Source: Odobenus rosmarus divergens (lineage: Eukaryota > Chordata > Mammalia > Carnivora > Odobenidae). From it: DNA of 64,000 nt. Every line of letters begins with the position of its first letter. The first letter of the stretch is position 1. The notes beneath the pieces were generated by a model, which saw only the letters and a list, made by a program, of their open reading frames with translations, made no database searches and was not told the origin of the DNA. The stretch covers positions 3,994,555-4,058,554 of the forward strand of contig NW_004450401.1 in NCBI RefSeq assembly GCF_000321225.1, in the 5' to 3' direction. This document shows positions 1-12,415 of the stretch, piece after piece. The position numbers and the translations under genes are program-made.

Positions 1-2030
1 TCTGGGTCAATGGGAGTCTATTGCAGGTTTGTAAGGCGGAGGGGAATTAGCTGACCCAAGGCGGCAGCCTTCTGCCCACAGTATGGAGACGGGATTGAGT
101 GGGGAGGGGGGAAGCTGCAACAGTGAGTTAGAGAGGCCGGCTAGGGCCATCTGAGCAGCGCGCATGGGGGGTGCTGGCACCTGGAGCTCCCCTGTGTTCT
201 CTATAGGTGAATCTTCCACTTGCAAACCTGCCTCTTTCCTCTCCCGGTCTAGGACCGGACACTGACCCATATGTGCCATTGCCCCCAGTCCCTTCCCTGG
301 GTTGGAGGTGGCCTCTAAACCTAAGGTCAATGCGTGAATCCTTGTTACCCCTGGACATTTCCACGGTGCCATCTGTCACCGACCACCCACCTGCTGGGGC
401 ACATTCTTGCTCTCTGAGTTTGGGCATTGCTGGGGCCTCGTGGCCCTCCCCCCCAATTCCTCCTGCCCCTGAGTGAGCAGGTATCATTCCAGACTGCAGC
501 ACCACCCCACCCCCACCTCAGACTGGCTGGTCAGTGGGAACGGTTCCCTCGCTGGGCCCAGAACCCTCTCCCAGGGCCCAGAACAATTATCATTTAGTGG
601 TTCCTTGGGCTCTTGCAGTAGCTTCCCCTGAGTCTCTCGGAACACATTACTCACATTATTTTTTCACTCGAAAAGCGTTGAGAAACCCTTGAGAGAGCTG
701 AAGGACGTGGCTTCATCTTCGTTTACAGATGGGCTGTGCAAACAGAAAGGTTTTTGAGTTTTTCAGGAACCAGAGTAACAGAGCTCACTTTTGCTGAAAC
801 TAACCCCGGCATCAATAACAAATGGGCACAGCTAGGGGAAGACTTGTAAGCCTCGCATGGAGACAAGCCTACGGGTTTGGGCCATGCTGCCCGCCTCCGC
901 TGGGGAACAGGCACCCAAAACCCATGTGTGACCCAGGTTGCTGGGGACCCGAACCCATGGACAGGACAGGAAAGACCCTGCTCCTTGACAATCAGAGCTA
1001 TGTACTGGGACCAGGGCAGGAGCAAGGACAGGTTAGCAAAGGAAGGAGAGGAGATCAGAGGGCATGCTGTGCAAATCTTTCAGTCTCTCTCTGCCTCGAC
1101 TTCCTCATCGTAACATGGGAAATAAAAGTTTCCTCTCCCGGGGCGATTGGTGAAGTCATGGATATAAACACCATCTGATCTATAGATTAGGAGGATTTAG
1201 GAGGACTTAGGAGGACTCCTTAGAGCTTAGGGAATCTGAGCTGTAGATTGCTAGCTACCCCCCAATATCCATTCTCCCCACACTCTGTTCTTCAGCTGGG
1301 CTCATGGCTGCCTCGAATCAAGACTCTCTTTCTAGCCTCCCTTGTGGCTATTTCGGCCACATGACTACATTCTGATCACAACACTGTAAACACAAGTATG
1401 GTGTGCAGTTCTGGGGAGAATCCTTAAAGGGAGGACATGCACCTGTTTGTCCCTTGCTCCTCCTGAGAACTGGAACCAAACAGCATCTTACATCAGGATG
1501 TGGAAGACACTTGGAGAAGGCAGCTGAGCAGCAAGAAAGAATAATTGATGTAGACTTTGAGAAACCTCTCTTCCAGCATCTAGACTCTTGACTGAGAGAA
1601 AAATAAGCCTCTACCTTGTTTTCAGGCCTGGTTTTCTCTTTGGGGTGGTGTCTGTCACTCACAGCTAAACCTAATCCTCATCCCTACAGACTAGAGCCTA
1701 TATCTCTGTCCCCAAAGCCCAGGCATGTCCACCACAGCCCACTGCTTTTAAGTCCCCAGGGAAGACTACAGTGCTCAGATAGGATCAGTATAGTTCAAGA
1801 TCTGCCAATGAGCAGCCCAATAAACCAGGTGAGCCCTGGATTAGCTGACCCTCCAACACTGAGTTCCAGCTAGAAGGTGCCAGCTTCCAGCCCCATGGGG
1901 TTTCTGAAGTGGCTGGAGGTTTGGTTCTTGAGAAGGAGGAAAGAGCTTGAAGAATGAGAAGGCTGAGGACAGGAGAACTGACTTGAAATTCCTTGCTGCT
2001 TGGCTTAAATCCAGCATCTGGAAAAGCAGA
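1..2030. other. Intergenic, mostly unique or old repeat sequence
   Basis: No gene is supported. Remnants of MIR are visible near 660-740 (minus) and 1060-1180 (plus, with a tttcctcat-like core). A short tandem run of a ten-base unit resembling ttaggaggac lies at about 1186-1220. The stretch 1255-1640 resembles an old interspersed repeat that I cannot name. Short open frames here have no recognisable protein family and no splice context. Confidence 0.5.
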
Positions 2031-2032
2031 AC

Positions 2033-2500
2033 GCAAGCTTTATTGTGCTTTGTTTTATTGTGCTTTGCTGATATTGTGTTTTTTTACGAATTAAAGGTAT
2101 GTGGCAACTCTGTGTTGAGCAAGTCTATCAGTGCCATTTTTCCAAAAGCATTTGCTCACTTTGTATCTCTGTGCCACATTTTGGTAATTCTTGCAATATT
2201 TCAAACTTTGTCATTATTATATTTGTTATGGTGATCTGTGATCAGTGATGATGACTCACTGGAAGCTCAGATGATGGTTAGCATTTTTTAGCAATAAAGT
2301 ATTTTTAAATTAAGGTTTGTACATTTTTTTAGACATAATGGTATTGCACACTTAATAGACTACAGTATAGTGTCAACATAAATTTTATAGGCACTGGAAA
2401 ACAAAAAAAAATTCATTTGACTCACTTGATTTCCATATTCTCTTTATTGCAGTGTCTGGAACCAAATCCCCCAATATCTCCAAGGTATGCCTATACATGC
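2033..2500 (-). mobile_element. Tigger1-type DNA transposon, internally deleted
   Basis: Read on the minus strand, it begins with ggcatacctt ggagatattg (2500 downwards) and carries the Tigger1 landmarks actacagtat/ctattaagtgtgcaat and tttaaaaatactttattgct. It ends with the matching inverted terminal sequence at 2033-2090 (ctttattgtgctttgttttatt on plus). The transposase region is missing, so this is a non-autonomous copy of the TcMar-Tigger group. The family name comes from recollection of the consensus. Confidence 0.8.
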
Positions 2501-2531
2501 TGAACCGGCCAGCAAACAGAAGAATATGGTA

Positions 2532-2756
2532 GGGGCGCCTGGGTGGCTCATTCGTTAAGTGTCTCCCTTTGGCTCAGGTCGTGATCCTAGCGTCGGTGGG
2601 ATCGAGCCCCGCATGGGCTCCGTGCTCAGCAGGGAGCCTGCTTCTCCCTCTCCAGCCTGCTTCTCCCTCTCCAGGTTCTCCATGCTTGTGTTCCCTCTCT
2701 ACCTCTCTCTATCAAATAAATAAAAAAATAAAAATCGTTAAAAAAAAAAAAAAAAA
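2532..2756 (+). mobile_element. CAN-SINE (tRNA-derived)
   Basis: The head is ggggcgcctgggtggctca, and the 3' end has CT-rich sequence, ATAAATAAA and a long poly-A. Target duplication agaatatggta is present at 2521-2531 and 2757-2767, so the insertion is complete. It landed just beside the Tigger1 remnant. Confidence 0.95.
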
Positions 2757-2767
2757 AGAATATGGTA

Positions 2768-5700
2768 GCAGGGGCGTCAGATGCCCGACCTCATCTCAGA
2801 GCTGATGAGTGCTTTCCTCTACCCACCAAACAGAAAGGACCCACATGAGCCCCCTTCCCCCACCTGGGAAGACAGAGTGCCACAGCCCACTTGTGGCCCA
2901 CGTAGTGGCCACCTGTGTTCTCACAGCCCAACACCCATTCAGACACTTCAGTGCTAATGCAACCCAACGTTACTCCGGGAATCCCTTCCCGCCTCTCAGC
3001 CCCTGGGGAGTGGGACTCCACCATAGAGCCACAGCAACCATGTGCCTCAGTCCTGGCCATTCAGAGTGCCTGTATTCCCTCTGCCACTCTGATTGGTCAG
3101 GAAGGAGCATGTGCCTCAGTAAGAACAATGAGACCCCAGGAGATTTGCTCTTCTGATGAGAGAAGAGCTGATTTCTTCTGCCGGGGTTTGAACCCGATGG
3201 CAGCCGTTTGCTACCACATGGAGCATCAGGATGAAGCAGAGATGGGCAGAGCCACCAGGCAGGCGTCCTGGTCCTAGCTGGATCTCAGCCTGAAGCTCAT
3301 CATCCCTCGCATTTATAGATATCAATACATTTCTTGCCCCATCACCACCCATAACTAGCTGCCTGTGCACATTCTGGTCTAACTGCAGCACCATTTCTTC
3401 TCGAGTTGGCAAATTTCCTTCCAGCGTCTCAACGCCACCTTAAACCGCCCTTCCCCTGATGGGGTCAGCTCTCTGTCGCCTGCCCAAGTTGAGCAGGATC
3501 ACACTAAATGGACCCGTTTCCATGTCAGCTAGAGCACCAGCATAGGAGTCCCTCAATGACAGGACCTGCCTCTCCTTTAACACTGTATCCAGTGCCCAGC
3601 ATCCAGTAGGCACTCACTAAATGCTGGTTGGATAAATAAATGAATGACTGCAGAGAAGCAAGCTACCCGTTCATCAAGTTTATGGATGCCATGAAATTGG
3701 GAGCAGTTTCTAGCCAGAGGTTAGAATCGTAAAGCAGATTGGCTTTCGCAAATGAAAGTATGGCAAGGCTGAGTCGGAATTGGATGACGTTCATTAAGTA
3801 ACTAGTTTGAAGAAGTCGTCGCCAGCAGTCTGTGAGAGCGGGGGATGTAATAGTTTCTGTGCACGTTCCAGGACAAGCTGTGGATAGCAGGCTGGACAGA
3901 GCCAAAGAAGCTGGACATTGAGAGTCGGTCTCCCCATCGAGGTCATTTCATGGGCTTGTGACAAGCAAGACCCTGGCAAGTCCTGCCTCCAGGAAGGTAC
4001 TCTCAGCTCTGTATTTTGGAAACATAGAAGATTCAGGGAAGCAAGCAAAAAAAAAAAAAAAAAGGCATTAAAAATAGGGAAAGGGAAGACAAATTGGATT
4101 TCTGAAGTCAGGTTAAAGAAACTGGGGTTGCTGCATCTGGAAGGAAAAGAGACGGAAACCATTTCTCCAATGGGTTTTCATGAGGGGCGTCACCCACCAG
4201 AGCAGAGAAGGTGCCCAAGAAGGGGAGTAATGGGCAGAGAGGCAGTGGCAGCCTGCCCCGCCCCCACTGCAGCCTCCAGAGCTGCTGCCACCCCTGCTGT
4301 TTACGCTTTTATCGTTTGCAATGAAAGACGATGATGTGTGTGTGCGCTGTATTGATTGTGCCTCTTAGATTTTTATGTCATTGTGGAAAGCGGCAATTAT
4401 GCTCACCCGCTCTGGAGGGAGCAAATGGCCCTGGGGGAGGACTACGCAGGGCCAGGAAAACTCCAAAAGCATCTGGGAGGGGCCCAGCTCAGGGGGTGGA
4501 GGCATGAGGCAGGCAGAACAGGGGAGGGGGCTAGCTGAACCTGTGAAGGGAAGGAACACCACCAAGTGGAGGCACCATCTACACCAGAGCTGTTTATTAA
4601 ACACCTATGGTGTGCTAGACACTCAAGTCATTGTCCCACACTCCTGTGAAGGCCTCCAGTGGCTTCCCTTTTGCATTCAGAATAAATCCACTCTGCTTAT
4701 CAAGACATATGTCATCTGACCACCACCCCACCAACCCCCCCGCACCTACCTCTCTGGTCCCACATCCACCTTCTCCCCTCCTTGCTGCCACCTAGCCATC
4801 TGACCTTCTTCCTGGTCTGCCTACTCACCAAGCTTGGCTTTGCCCTTGCTATTCCCTCTCTCTGGAATGCTGTTGCCCACACTTTATCCTGCCATTAACT
4901 TCACATTCTGATCTCAGCTTAAGTATCACTACCTCACAGAGTCCCATCATGAGGACCCCGTGTCATGTCCACACCCACCTCTCATCTTCTTTTCTTCATA
5001 GCACTTTTCATTCTCAGATACACTCTTGTCTATCTAGGGGTTCATTGTCTACCTCTCCTACCAAAATGTAAATGCAAAAAGAATAGGGATCTTACTTACT
5101 TCTTATTCACTGCTTCGCCACTAGCATCTGGAGGAGTTCCTGGCACACGACATGAGTATAATGAATATTGATAAATATTATTAGCTAGTTAACAGTAGAG
5201 GAAACTGAGCTTTGGGGAGTGCATTAATTAAGACCATGTTTAACCAGAAGTAATATCCAATTAATATCCAGAGGTGATTGCTGACACTGGTCCAATTGCT
5301 CAATGATGGCCTCGTAGACTGAGGAATTTTCCATCTCTCTGCCCACTCTTTCTTGGGTTACTCTCAGCTTGCTCCTCATGATCACAAAGTGGCTGCTGCT
5401 ACTCCTGATATAATTTGGCATTCAAGGCAGGAAGGGGCGGAGAAGGCAAAATTCTGGTCTAGCTGAATATGTCTTCCTCTTTACCAGGCCTTTCCCATTT
5501 CCAAAACACCCCTCACCAGGATTCTACTTCCAGCCCATTAGCTGGATCTATGTCATTTGCTACAAGAGATATTGGGGAACAGAGCTCTCTGAGCTCCAAG
5601 ATAGAGGAAGGCAGAGGAGAGGTGGGTTGGACATGAGTGTTGAGTGAGCCAACCTCAGTGGCTACAGAGAACTGAGCAGACTTGCTCACAGCCATGACCA

Positions 5701-6219
5701 TCAATGGCAGAGCTGAGATTTGAGTCCACATCTGTCTGACCCCAGGATCCATGCCCTATTTGTCACACCCTGGCACTTTCCTCTTGGCATCTGGGTGAGA
5801 GGGCACAGGCACTAAGTAGACAGCAGAAGTGCTATCAAGCAGGTCAACCCCCCCCAATACAGTCCTGCCCACACTGACCTTTCTTTATCCCAGGATCTCC
5901 CCTCCCTCCCACGGCATGCAGTGCTCCAGCCACAGTGATCTACTCGGGGCTCCCCAAACCCGCCCGGTCTTCCCTCCCCTGTCCCTTTGCACACATTGTT
6001 CAGAGCCCCTGCCAACCTTCACCACTCTGCTCATCCTTCAAAGACCAGCTCGAGTGTCGCCTTCTGTAACTCTTCCCCTTTCTCAGTCACATACTAGGGA
6101 CCTGTCCTCGTAGCTGACGGGAAACAGACAATAAATAAAATAAATAAGACCATTTTATAGACAGATGGATGTGGTGAGAAAACAAAACAGGGTGACATGT
6201 TAGAGAACAACTGGGAGGC
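2768..6219. other. Intergenic block with L2 and unique sequence
   Basis: L2 3' tails (plus) are seen at about 3540-3655, 4690-5185 and 5850-6110, ending in typical cagtgcc...aataaat-like sequence. An old unidentified repeat covers about 3040-3340. A 17-base poly-A lies near 4048-4065. The segment 4230-4420 is non-repetitive and discussed as a candidate conserved element. No coding exon is recognisable. Confidence 0.5.
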
Positions 6220-7421
6220 TGTGACAGATGGAACAATGCCCCCCAAAGATTTCACGTCCTAGACCCAGAACCTGAGAATATGTTAGGTTACATGGCAAGA
6301 GGAAATTGAGGTTGCAGGGGGAATTAAGGTTGTGTATAAGGAAGATTTGGCTGGCTTCTGTCCCTGCTTCCTGGGAGGTGACCTCTAAATCCTTGGCATT
6401 TCTGGAGTGATAGGATTGTCTTTGTTATTCATGGTGGCCCCTCAGACCACACCTGAACGTTTATGCTAACAAGGCTGCTTGGATGAGGGCTGGTCATGCC
6501 AGAAAGACCAGCCATGTGATTAGAGAGCTGGAACTTTGAGCCACCTGATACCAGCCCACCCTCCTTGGAGGAGGGAGGCTGGGCATTGAGTTTAACCACA
6601 TGGCCAATGATTCAACCAATTCAATCAGTCATGCCTATACAATGAAACCCTGATAAAAACTGACACCAAAGCTCCAGTGAGCTTCCTCGTTGACAATACT
6701 CTTTGTATTGTCACAAGCTGTTGAGCTGGGTGGGTAACACGTCCTGCTGACACAGGGTTAGGACATAGAAGCTTCATATTTGGGGGCCCCCCAGACCTTA
6801 TCCCCTGGGTCTCTCCCTTTGGCTGGTTCTGATTTGTAGCTTTTTGCTTTCCTGAGTTTTCTTAGTCCTTCTAGCAAATTATAGAACCTAAGGCAGAAGT
6901 GAGAACCCCTGAATTGGTAGCCAGCTGGTCAGAAGTGAAGATGGCCCAGAGACCCTGAACTTACGTCTGAAGTGAGGGTAGTCCTGTGGAGGACTATGGC
7001 CTTGACTTGTGAAGTTTGGCCTCATTCCAGGTAGTCAGTAATTGCAGTTTGCTAATCAGCTGTCCTTGAGTTGGGACATTATCCTGGATTATCCCGTGGG
7101 CTCAGTAACATGGGTCCTTCAAAGTGGAAGAGAGAGAACCAGAGAGATAGCAGTGTGAAAGCAGCTCAGCCCAATGTTGCTAGCTTTGAGGAGGGAGGAA
7201 GGGGGAAGGTGGACACCAGCTTCTAGAATCCAGCAAAGGCAAGGAAATAGATTCTCCCCTAGAGCCTCCGGGAAGGAATGCAGCCCTACTAACACTTTGA
7301 TTTTATCCCAGTGAGACCAAATTTGGACCTCTGACCCCCAGAACTGCAAGATAACAAAAGTGTGTTGTCTTAAACCCCAGTTTGTGGTCATTTATTGCAA
7401 CAGCAGTGGGAAACTAACACA
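6220..7421 (+). mobile_element. MaLR (MLT1-type) LTR split by a second LTR
   Basis: The left part, 6220-6332, begins tgtgacagatgg and runs to gaattaaggttg. The right part, 7047-7421, resumes at gtttgctaatcagctg and ends aaactaacaca. Together they resemble a MaLR solo LTR (family assignment from memory). The interior 6333-7046 is a foreign LTR listed separately. No coding remains are present. Confidence 0.65.
6333..7046 (+). mobile_element. Solo LTR, ERVL-like, inside the MaLR LTR
   Basis: It starts with TG and ends with CA. It is flanked by a near-perfect five-base duplication, ggttg at 6328-6332 and gtttg at 7047-7051. Internal text (ggctggcttctgtccctgcttcctgg, ttatgctaacaagg, cctctagcaaatta-like) resembles ERVL-group LTRs, but I cannot fix the family. 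Orientation is judged from the TG...CA reading and the order of these landmarks. Confidence 0.55.
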
Positions 7422-8628
7422 GGGGTATTTCTTTGTGGGGTGGGGGTCAGGGATGGCCACTCTGAGAAGGTGACAGTTAAGGCACGTTCTTCTGTCACAT
7501 TGTTACTGGCTTTGATTGTAAGACCCTCAAAAATGTAATCCTTACCTGATTCAACTTTGTACACCCACTACTTACTGGAGACCCAGCAGGAACAAGCTCC
7601 TTGGGAGCTTCTTCCCTCACAGCATTTTCATTTTCTTTTGTTTATTTTTTAACATTGTGTGTGTGTGTGTGTGTGTAGTCTATGAATTTTAACACATGTA
7701 TGGATTCATGCAACCACCACAATCAGGATATGGAAGTTGTCCGGCACCCCTACAAGACCCCAGCATTTTATCCTTTCTCATCACACATTTCCCACACCCC
7801 TAAGTCCTGGAAATCACTGACATGTTCTCCATTGCTATAGCTCTGTGATCTTGAGAACGTCACATTAATGGAAACGCACATTACATAACCTTTTGAGACT
7901 GGCTTCTTTCCCTCAGCATAATGCCTTCGACATTCATTCAAGATGATGCATGTATCAATAGTTTATTCCTTTTTATTACAGAGTTGTATTCCGTTGAATG
8001 GATGTACTGCAGTTTATCCATTCACTTACTGGAAGACATTCGGATTGTTTCCCATTCTTGGCAATTATCAATAGAGCTGTTATGAACATTTGTGAACCAT
8101 GAGAACGTAAGTTTTCATTTCTTTAGGGTAAATACCCAGGAGTGTAATTGTTGGGTCATATGGTAAGTATATATTTAACTTTATAAGAAACTGCCAAACT
8201 TTTCTGGAGTAGCTGTACCATTTTGCATTTACCCTAGGAAAGTGTGAGAGTTCCAGTTGCTCCACATCCTAGCCAGCACTTGGTTTTGTCAGTATTTTTT
8301 ATTTTTTTCCATTCTGCTAGATGTGCAGTTGTAACATTTTGGCCTAATGGCTAATGATAGTGAACATCTCCTGTGCCTGTTGGCCAGCCTTATATTCTCT
8401 TGGGTCAAGTGCCTGTTCAAATCTTTTGCTCAGTTTTTAAATAGGTTGTTTGTTTTCTTACTGTTGAGTTTTGAGAGTTCTTCATTTAATTTGGATACAA
8501 ATCTTTTGCTGGATACATGGCTTGCAAATATTCTCTCCAAGATTGTCTTTTCATTCTCTTGATGGTGTCCTTCTCAGAGCAGAAGTCTTGATTTTTGATG
8601 AAGCTCAATTTATTCTCTTATGGATTGT

Positions 8629-8836
8629 TTTTTTTTTTTTTTAATTTATTTGAGAGAGAGAGTGAGTGAGTGAGTGGAGTGAGAAAGAGAGAGCACAAGC
8701 AGGGGGAGAGGGAGAAGCAAACTCCCCTCTGAGCAGGGAGCCCGATGTGGGGCCCCAGGACTCTGGGATCAGAACTTGAGCTGAAGGCAGACGCTTGACT
8801 GAGCCACCCAGGCGTGGCTTAAAATCCATTAAAAAC
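8629..8836 (-). mobile_element. CAN-SINE in old L1
   Basis: Poly-T start, GAGAGAG tract and gagccacccaggcg head are read in reverse. Target duplication atggattgt lies at 8620-8628 and 8837-8845. About 19 extra bases (8818-8836) sit between the usual SINE head and the right duplication, which is unusual for this family. Confidence 0.9.
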
Positions 8837-8976
8837 ATGGATTGTGCTTTTAATGTCATAACTGTACCTGCTCCAGGTCACAAAGATGTTCTCCTATGTT
8901 TCCTTCCAAAAGTTTTATCTATAATCTATTTAAAATTGATTTATGCAAAAAGTATAAGATTTAAGCTAAGACTTTT

Positions 8977-9175
8977 TTTTTTAAGATTTTATTTATTTAA
9001 ATGACAGAGAGAGAGAGAGACAGCAAGAGAGGGAACACAAGCAGGGGGAGTGGGAGAGGGAGAAGCAGGCTTCCCGCCGAGCAGGGAGCCCAATGCAGGG
9101 CTCGATCCCAGGACCCTGGGATCATGACCTGAGCTGAAGGGGGTCGCTTAACCAACTGAGCCACCCAGGTGCCCC
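8977..9175 (-). mobile_element. CAN-SINE in old L1
   Basis: Complete copy in reverse orientation. The target duplication taagctaagactttt occurs at 8962-8976 and again at 9176-9190. The body shows the GAGAGAGA tract and the gggctcgatcccaggaccct box. Confidence 0.95.
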
Positions 9176-9392
9176 TAAGCTAAGACTTTTTAAATTTATG
9201 AATGTATTCTCTTTTTTTAAACTATATCTCTTTGAACAGTATTTTTTGGTAGAGCACATGATTTCTTTGTATTTATCCTGTTTGGGATTCACCAAACTTC
9301 TTAAATTGGTATGTTTCTGTTTTTCACCAAATTTGGAAATTTTCCACCATTATTTCTTAAATATTTTTTTCTAGACCACACTCTTTCTCTTC

Positions 9393-9690
9393 TTTTTTTT
9401 TAATTTAAATTCAATTAGCCAACATATAGTACATCATTAGTTTCAGATGTAGAGTTCAGTAATTCATCAGTCTTATATAATACCCAGTGTTCATCACATC
9501 AAGGGCCCTCCTTAATGTCCATCACCCAGTTACCCCATCCCACCACCCACCTCCCCTCCAGCAACCCTTGGTTTGTTTCCTATAGTTAAGAGTCTCTCAT
9601 GGTCTGTCTCCCTCTCTGATTTCTTCCCATTCAGTTTCCCCTCCCTTCCCCTATGATCCTCTGTGCTATTTCTTATATTCCACATATGTC
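9393..9690 (-). mobile_element. 5'-truncated carnivore L1 3' end
   Basis: Reversed, it reads as the carnivore L1 3' UTR (gagagactcttaactatagg, tgatgaacactgggtattat, a tail near gaatttaaattaaa). Only about 300 bases are present, with poly-A. Target duplication cactctttctcttc lies at 9379-9392 and 9691-9704. The clean duplication marks it as younger than the repeat it sits in. Confidence 0.9.
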
Positions 9691-10755
9691 CACTCTTTCT
9701 CTTCGTCTTCCAAGACTCTAATGACATAAATGTTACATCTTTTGGTACCGCCCTACAGGCCCCTTAGGCTCGGTTCATTTCTCCAACCCCCAATCTTTTT
9801 CTCTCTGTTATTCAAATCATATAATTTCTATTGGTCTATCTTCAAATTCACTGTTTATCATGTCCACTCTGCTATTGAGCCCATTCACTTTTTTTTCTTT
9901 CAATTATTGTATTTTTCATTTCTAAATTTCCACCTGGTTCTTCCTGAGAGCTTCTGTTTGTGTGCTGAGACTTTCTGTCTTTCCATTCATTTCAAGAGTT
10001 TGCCCTTACATACTACTTTTACAAGAGCTGCTCTAAAGTGTTTGATGTGTCAGTGAACTCATCTCAGCATTGGCATCTTTGGATAGTCTTTTCCCAAGTG
10101 AGTTGAGAATTTTCCTGGCCCCTCCTGTATGGAGTTATTTTGATATTTTTCTTTAGCAGGCAATTGACCCAGCTGGGTTCAGTCACAAGTTCTCACCAGC
10201 CTCCTGTGGGTTGTGGTTCCAATGTCAGTTCCATTTTCAAAGCTTTTGTGGTGTTATTTAGATCTGTCCCATATGTGCACCACCCAAGGCCAATCTAGGA
10301 TTGGGGTAGTGGTCTGTCCTTAGGTGTTCAGTTCTCAGCTCTATGTATGCTGTTTGGGGTCAGATCATGTACAGTTTGGGGGTAAGCCCCAGATTTCATA
10401 AACAACTTTAAGGGGCTGTTTTTCCCAGCTCATCCTTCTCTGGGAGCTCCTCTGGACTTTCCAGTTCATGGAGGTGCCCCTTTTGTAGTGCTCAGTCCAG
10501 AAGGCAGGAGCATTATTTACCTTCATCTGCCATGCCCTTCCTGTAACTGCTCCTGTTGGGCCCAAGCAGCAGAGATAGCAAAGCAGCAGAGGCTGGCCCA
10601 CCCTCATGGGCCATGGCCCCTCCAATGGAGAGGGAGGTTCCCCTCCCTTAGAGTTTTAGGTTCCTGCCAGCTCACACTGCTTTGTGGCTCCTGCCACCAC
10701 ATTGTTTGGTTGCTGGGGTACAAGATTAGAAAAAGAAAGAAAAGACAAACAGGAG

Positions 10756-10950
10756 GGGTGCCTGGATGGCTCAGTTGGTTAAGTGGCTGCCTTTGGCTCA
10801 GGTCATGATCCTGGAGTCCAGGGATCAAGCCCCACATTGCGCTCCCTGCTCAGCAGGGAGTCTGCTTCTTCCTCTGACCCTCCCCCTGCCAATACTTTCT
10901 CTCCACTCTCTCTCAGATAAATGAATAAAATCTTAAAAAAAAAAAAAAAA
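10756..10950 (+). mobile_element. CAN-SINE
   Basis: It has the ggggtgcctggatggctcag head, a degenerate CT-rich 3' part and a 17-base poly-A. Target duplication agacaaacaggag occurs at 10743-10755 and 10951-10963. Confidence 0.95.
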
Positions 10951-11160
10951 AGACAAACAGGAGACTTCTGTTTTCTTTCTCAGCAATGGAAGACCCCTTC
11001 CTTGGTCCTCAAGCCAGAATTGGAAGGTTTTTCCTGTAACTCTCTCTGTAGATGTTAATACCCCCTTCAAGATTTTGGGCTGCATTGCATTCAACCCAGG
11101 GGATAAGGGAGTGTGAGGAAGTAGTAGACTTACCGCCAATTTGGTGTTATTTTGGGATCT

Positions 11161-12243
11161 GGTCTTTTCAGACAGTTCAGATAGCTAATGCTCATTCTGT
11201 CCAGGTGTAAGCTGTATTCAGTGGGAGAGACAGGGTGGTGTTTACTTTATCTTACCTAGACCTGGAACCTCCCAGAAATTTTTTAAAGTACATGATGCAT
11301 GCATACACACACACAGTGCTAAGGGCACCATATAGGAAGCACCGCTTATGTCAGGCACAGGAACGGAATTTTGAGTTCACAGAGTTACGCTCAGGCAGCT
11401 CAGAGTTTGAACCCAACTAACCCTCTTTCTAGCTGTGTGATGCTGGGCAAAAATCTAAATGTATATGATCCTCAAGTTGCCATAGGAGTGTGGCAAAGAT
11501 CAGACACAATGATATGTATAAAGCCCTTTACCTCGGGACCCAGAACATATATGGTAAGTGCCCAAAAAATGATAACTACTCTTGATGTTATTATTACCAC
11601 TTATTTTGTTGCAGGCAGAGTCCTGGGGTTACAAGCTGCAGAGAGGGACTCTGTCTATGTTATGCAGAAAGGGAAGGTATATTTGGAGCTCCCAGAGTCC
11701 AGGAGCTGAGGGATCAGGTCTAGGAACACCAGGGATTGCAGGCAGGGTTGAGCTTCACAGTTGAGTTTGCTCCCAGCACCACAGCATAAGACAAGCTGCC
11801 CTCGGGGCTCCCACTGTGGGAGGCGGGTGTCATCACTGCCCTCTCATGAAGACCACACCCATGGGGAACTTTCCACAAGGAAATGGGGACTAATAAGCAA
11901 GCTGGATGTGGATTCTGGGAAACCCTCCCCTTCAAAAAAATCTCCTTTCCTCTTGCTAGTTAAAAGACCACCGGCAATTAACCTAACCTCTCTGTACCTC
12001 GATTTTCTCACCTGTGAAATAAAGTTCATAATCCTATGAACTGAAGATTTCACCCAATAATGTCAAAAAAAGACTATAACTCAGGATCAGACACTGAGCC
12101 AGTGCCCAATTCTACGTTTTATTATTATTATTACATGTGGCTGCCCATTCAATCCTCACAACAACCTCTGGGTGTTACTGACCTCGCTTTCCCAGTGGAG
12201 AAACTCACAGGGGTGCTGTGATTTGGCCAAGAACACTGACTTT
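11161..12243. other. Intergenic with MIR remnants
   Basis: MIR-like cores are visible at about 11350-11620 (plus), 11960-12045 (plus) and 12130-12243 (minus). Nothing between them looks like an exon. Confidence 0.4.
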
Positions 12244-12255
12244 AAAGCTGCTTTT

Positions 12256-12403
12256 TTCTTTTCTTTCTCTTCTTTTTTTTTTTAAGTAGGCTCCATGCCC
12301 AGTGTGGAGCCCAACGTGGGGCTTGAACTTACAACCTTGAGATCAAGACCTGAGCTGAGATCAAGAGTCGGACGCTTAACCAACTGAGCCACCCAGGTGC
12401 CCC
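12256..12403 (-). mobile_element. Short CAN-SINE subtype
   Basis: The reversed tRNA-like head reads ggggcacctgggtggctcag, but the body is the short aacgtggggcttgaactt type without the GAGAGA tract. Target duplication is aaagctgctttt at 12244-12255 and aaagctgctttg at 12404-12415. The subtype is shared with the copy at 26414-26550. Confidence 0.9.
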
Positions 12404-12415
12404 AAAGCTGCTTTG

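Larger units (their letters stand above)
7640..9205 (-). mobile_element. Old L1, 3' part of ORF2 and 3' UTR
   Basis: The minus-strand translation near 8080-8265 contains FLIKLNIYLPYDPTITLLGI followed by YPKE, a signature of the L1 ORF2 C-terminus. The rest aligns by eye with L1M-type sequence. It is broken by stops and interrupted by CAN-SINEs at 8629-8836 and 8977-9175. A (GT)n run at about 7656-7677 sits near its 3' end. It is non-functional. Confidence 0.8.
9206..11160 (-). repeat. L1-like or other old interspersed repeat, family unresolved
   Basis: AT-rich text such as caccaaatttggaaattttc, and segments around 9705-10080, resemble antisense sequence of old L1 5' regions. The younger insertions at 9393-9690 and 10756-10950 interrupt it. 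I cannot name the family and see no gene, so the call is by resemblance only. Confidence 0.4.
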
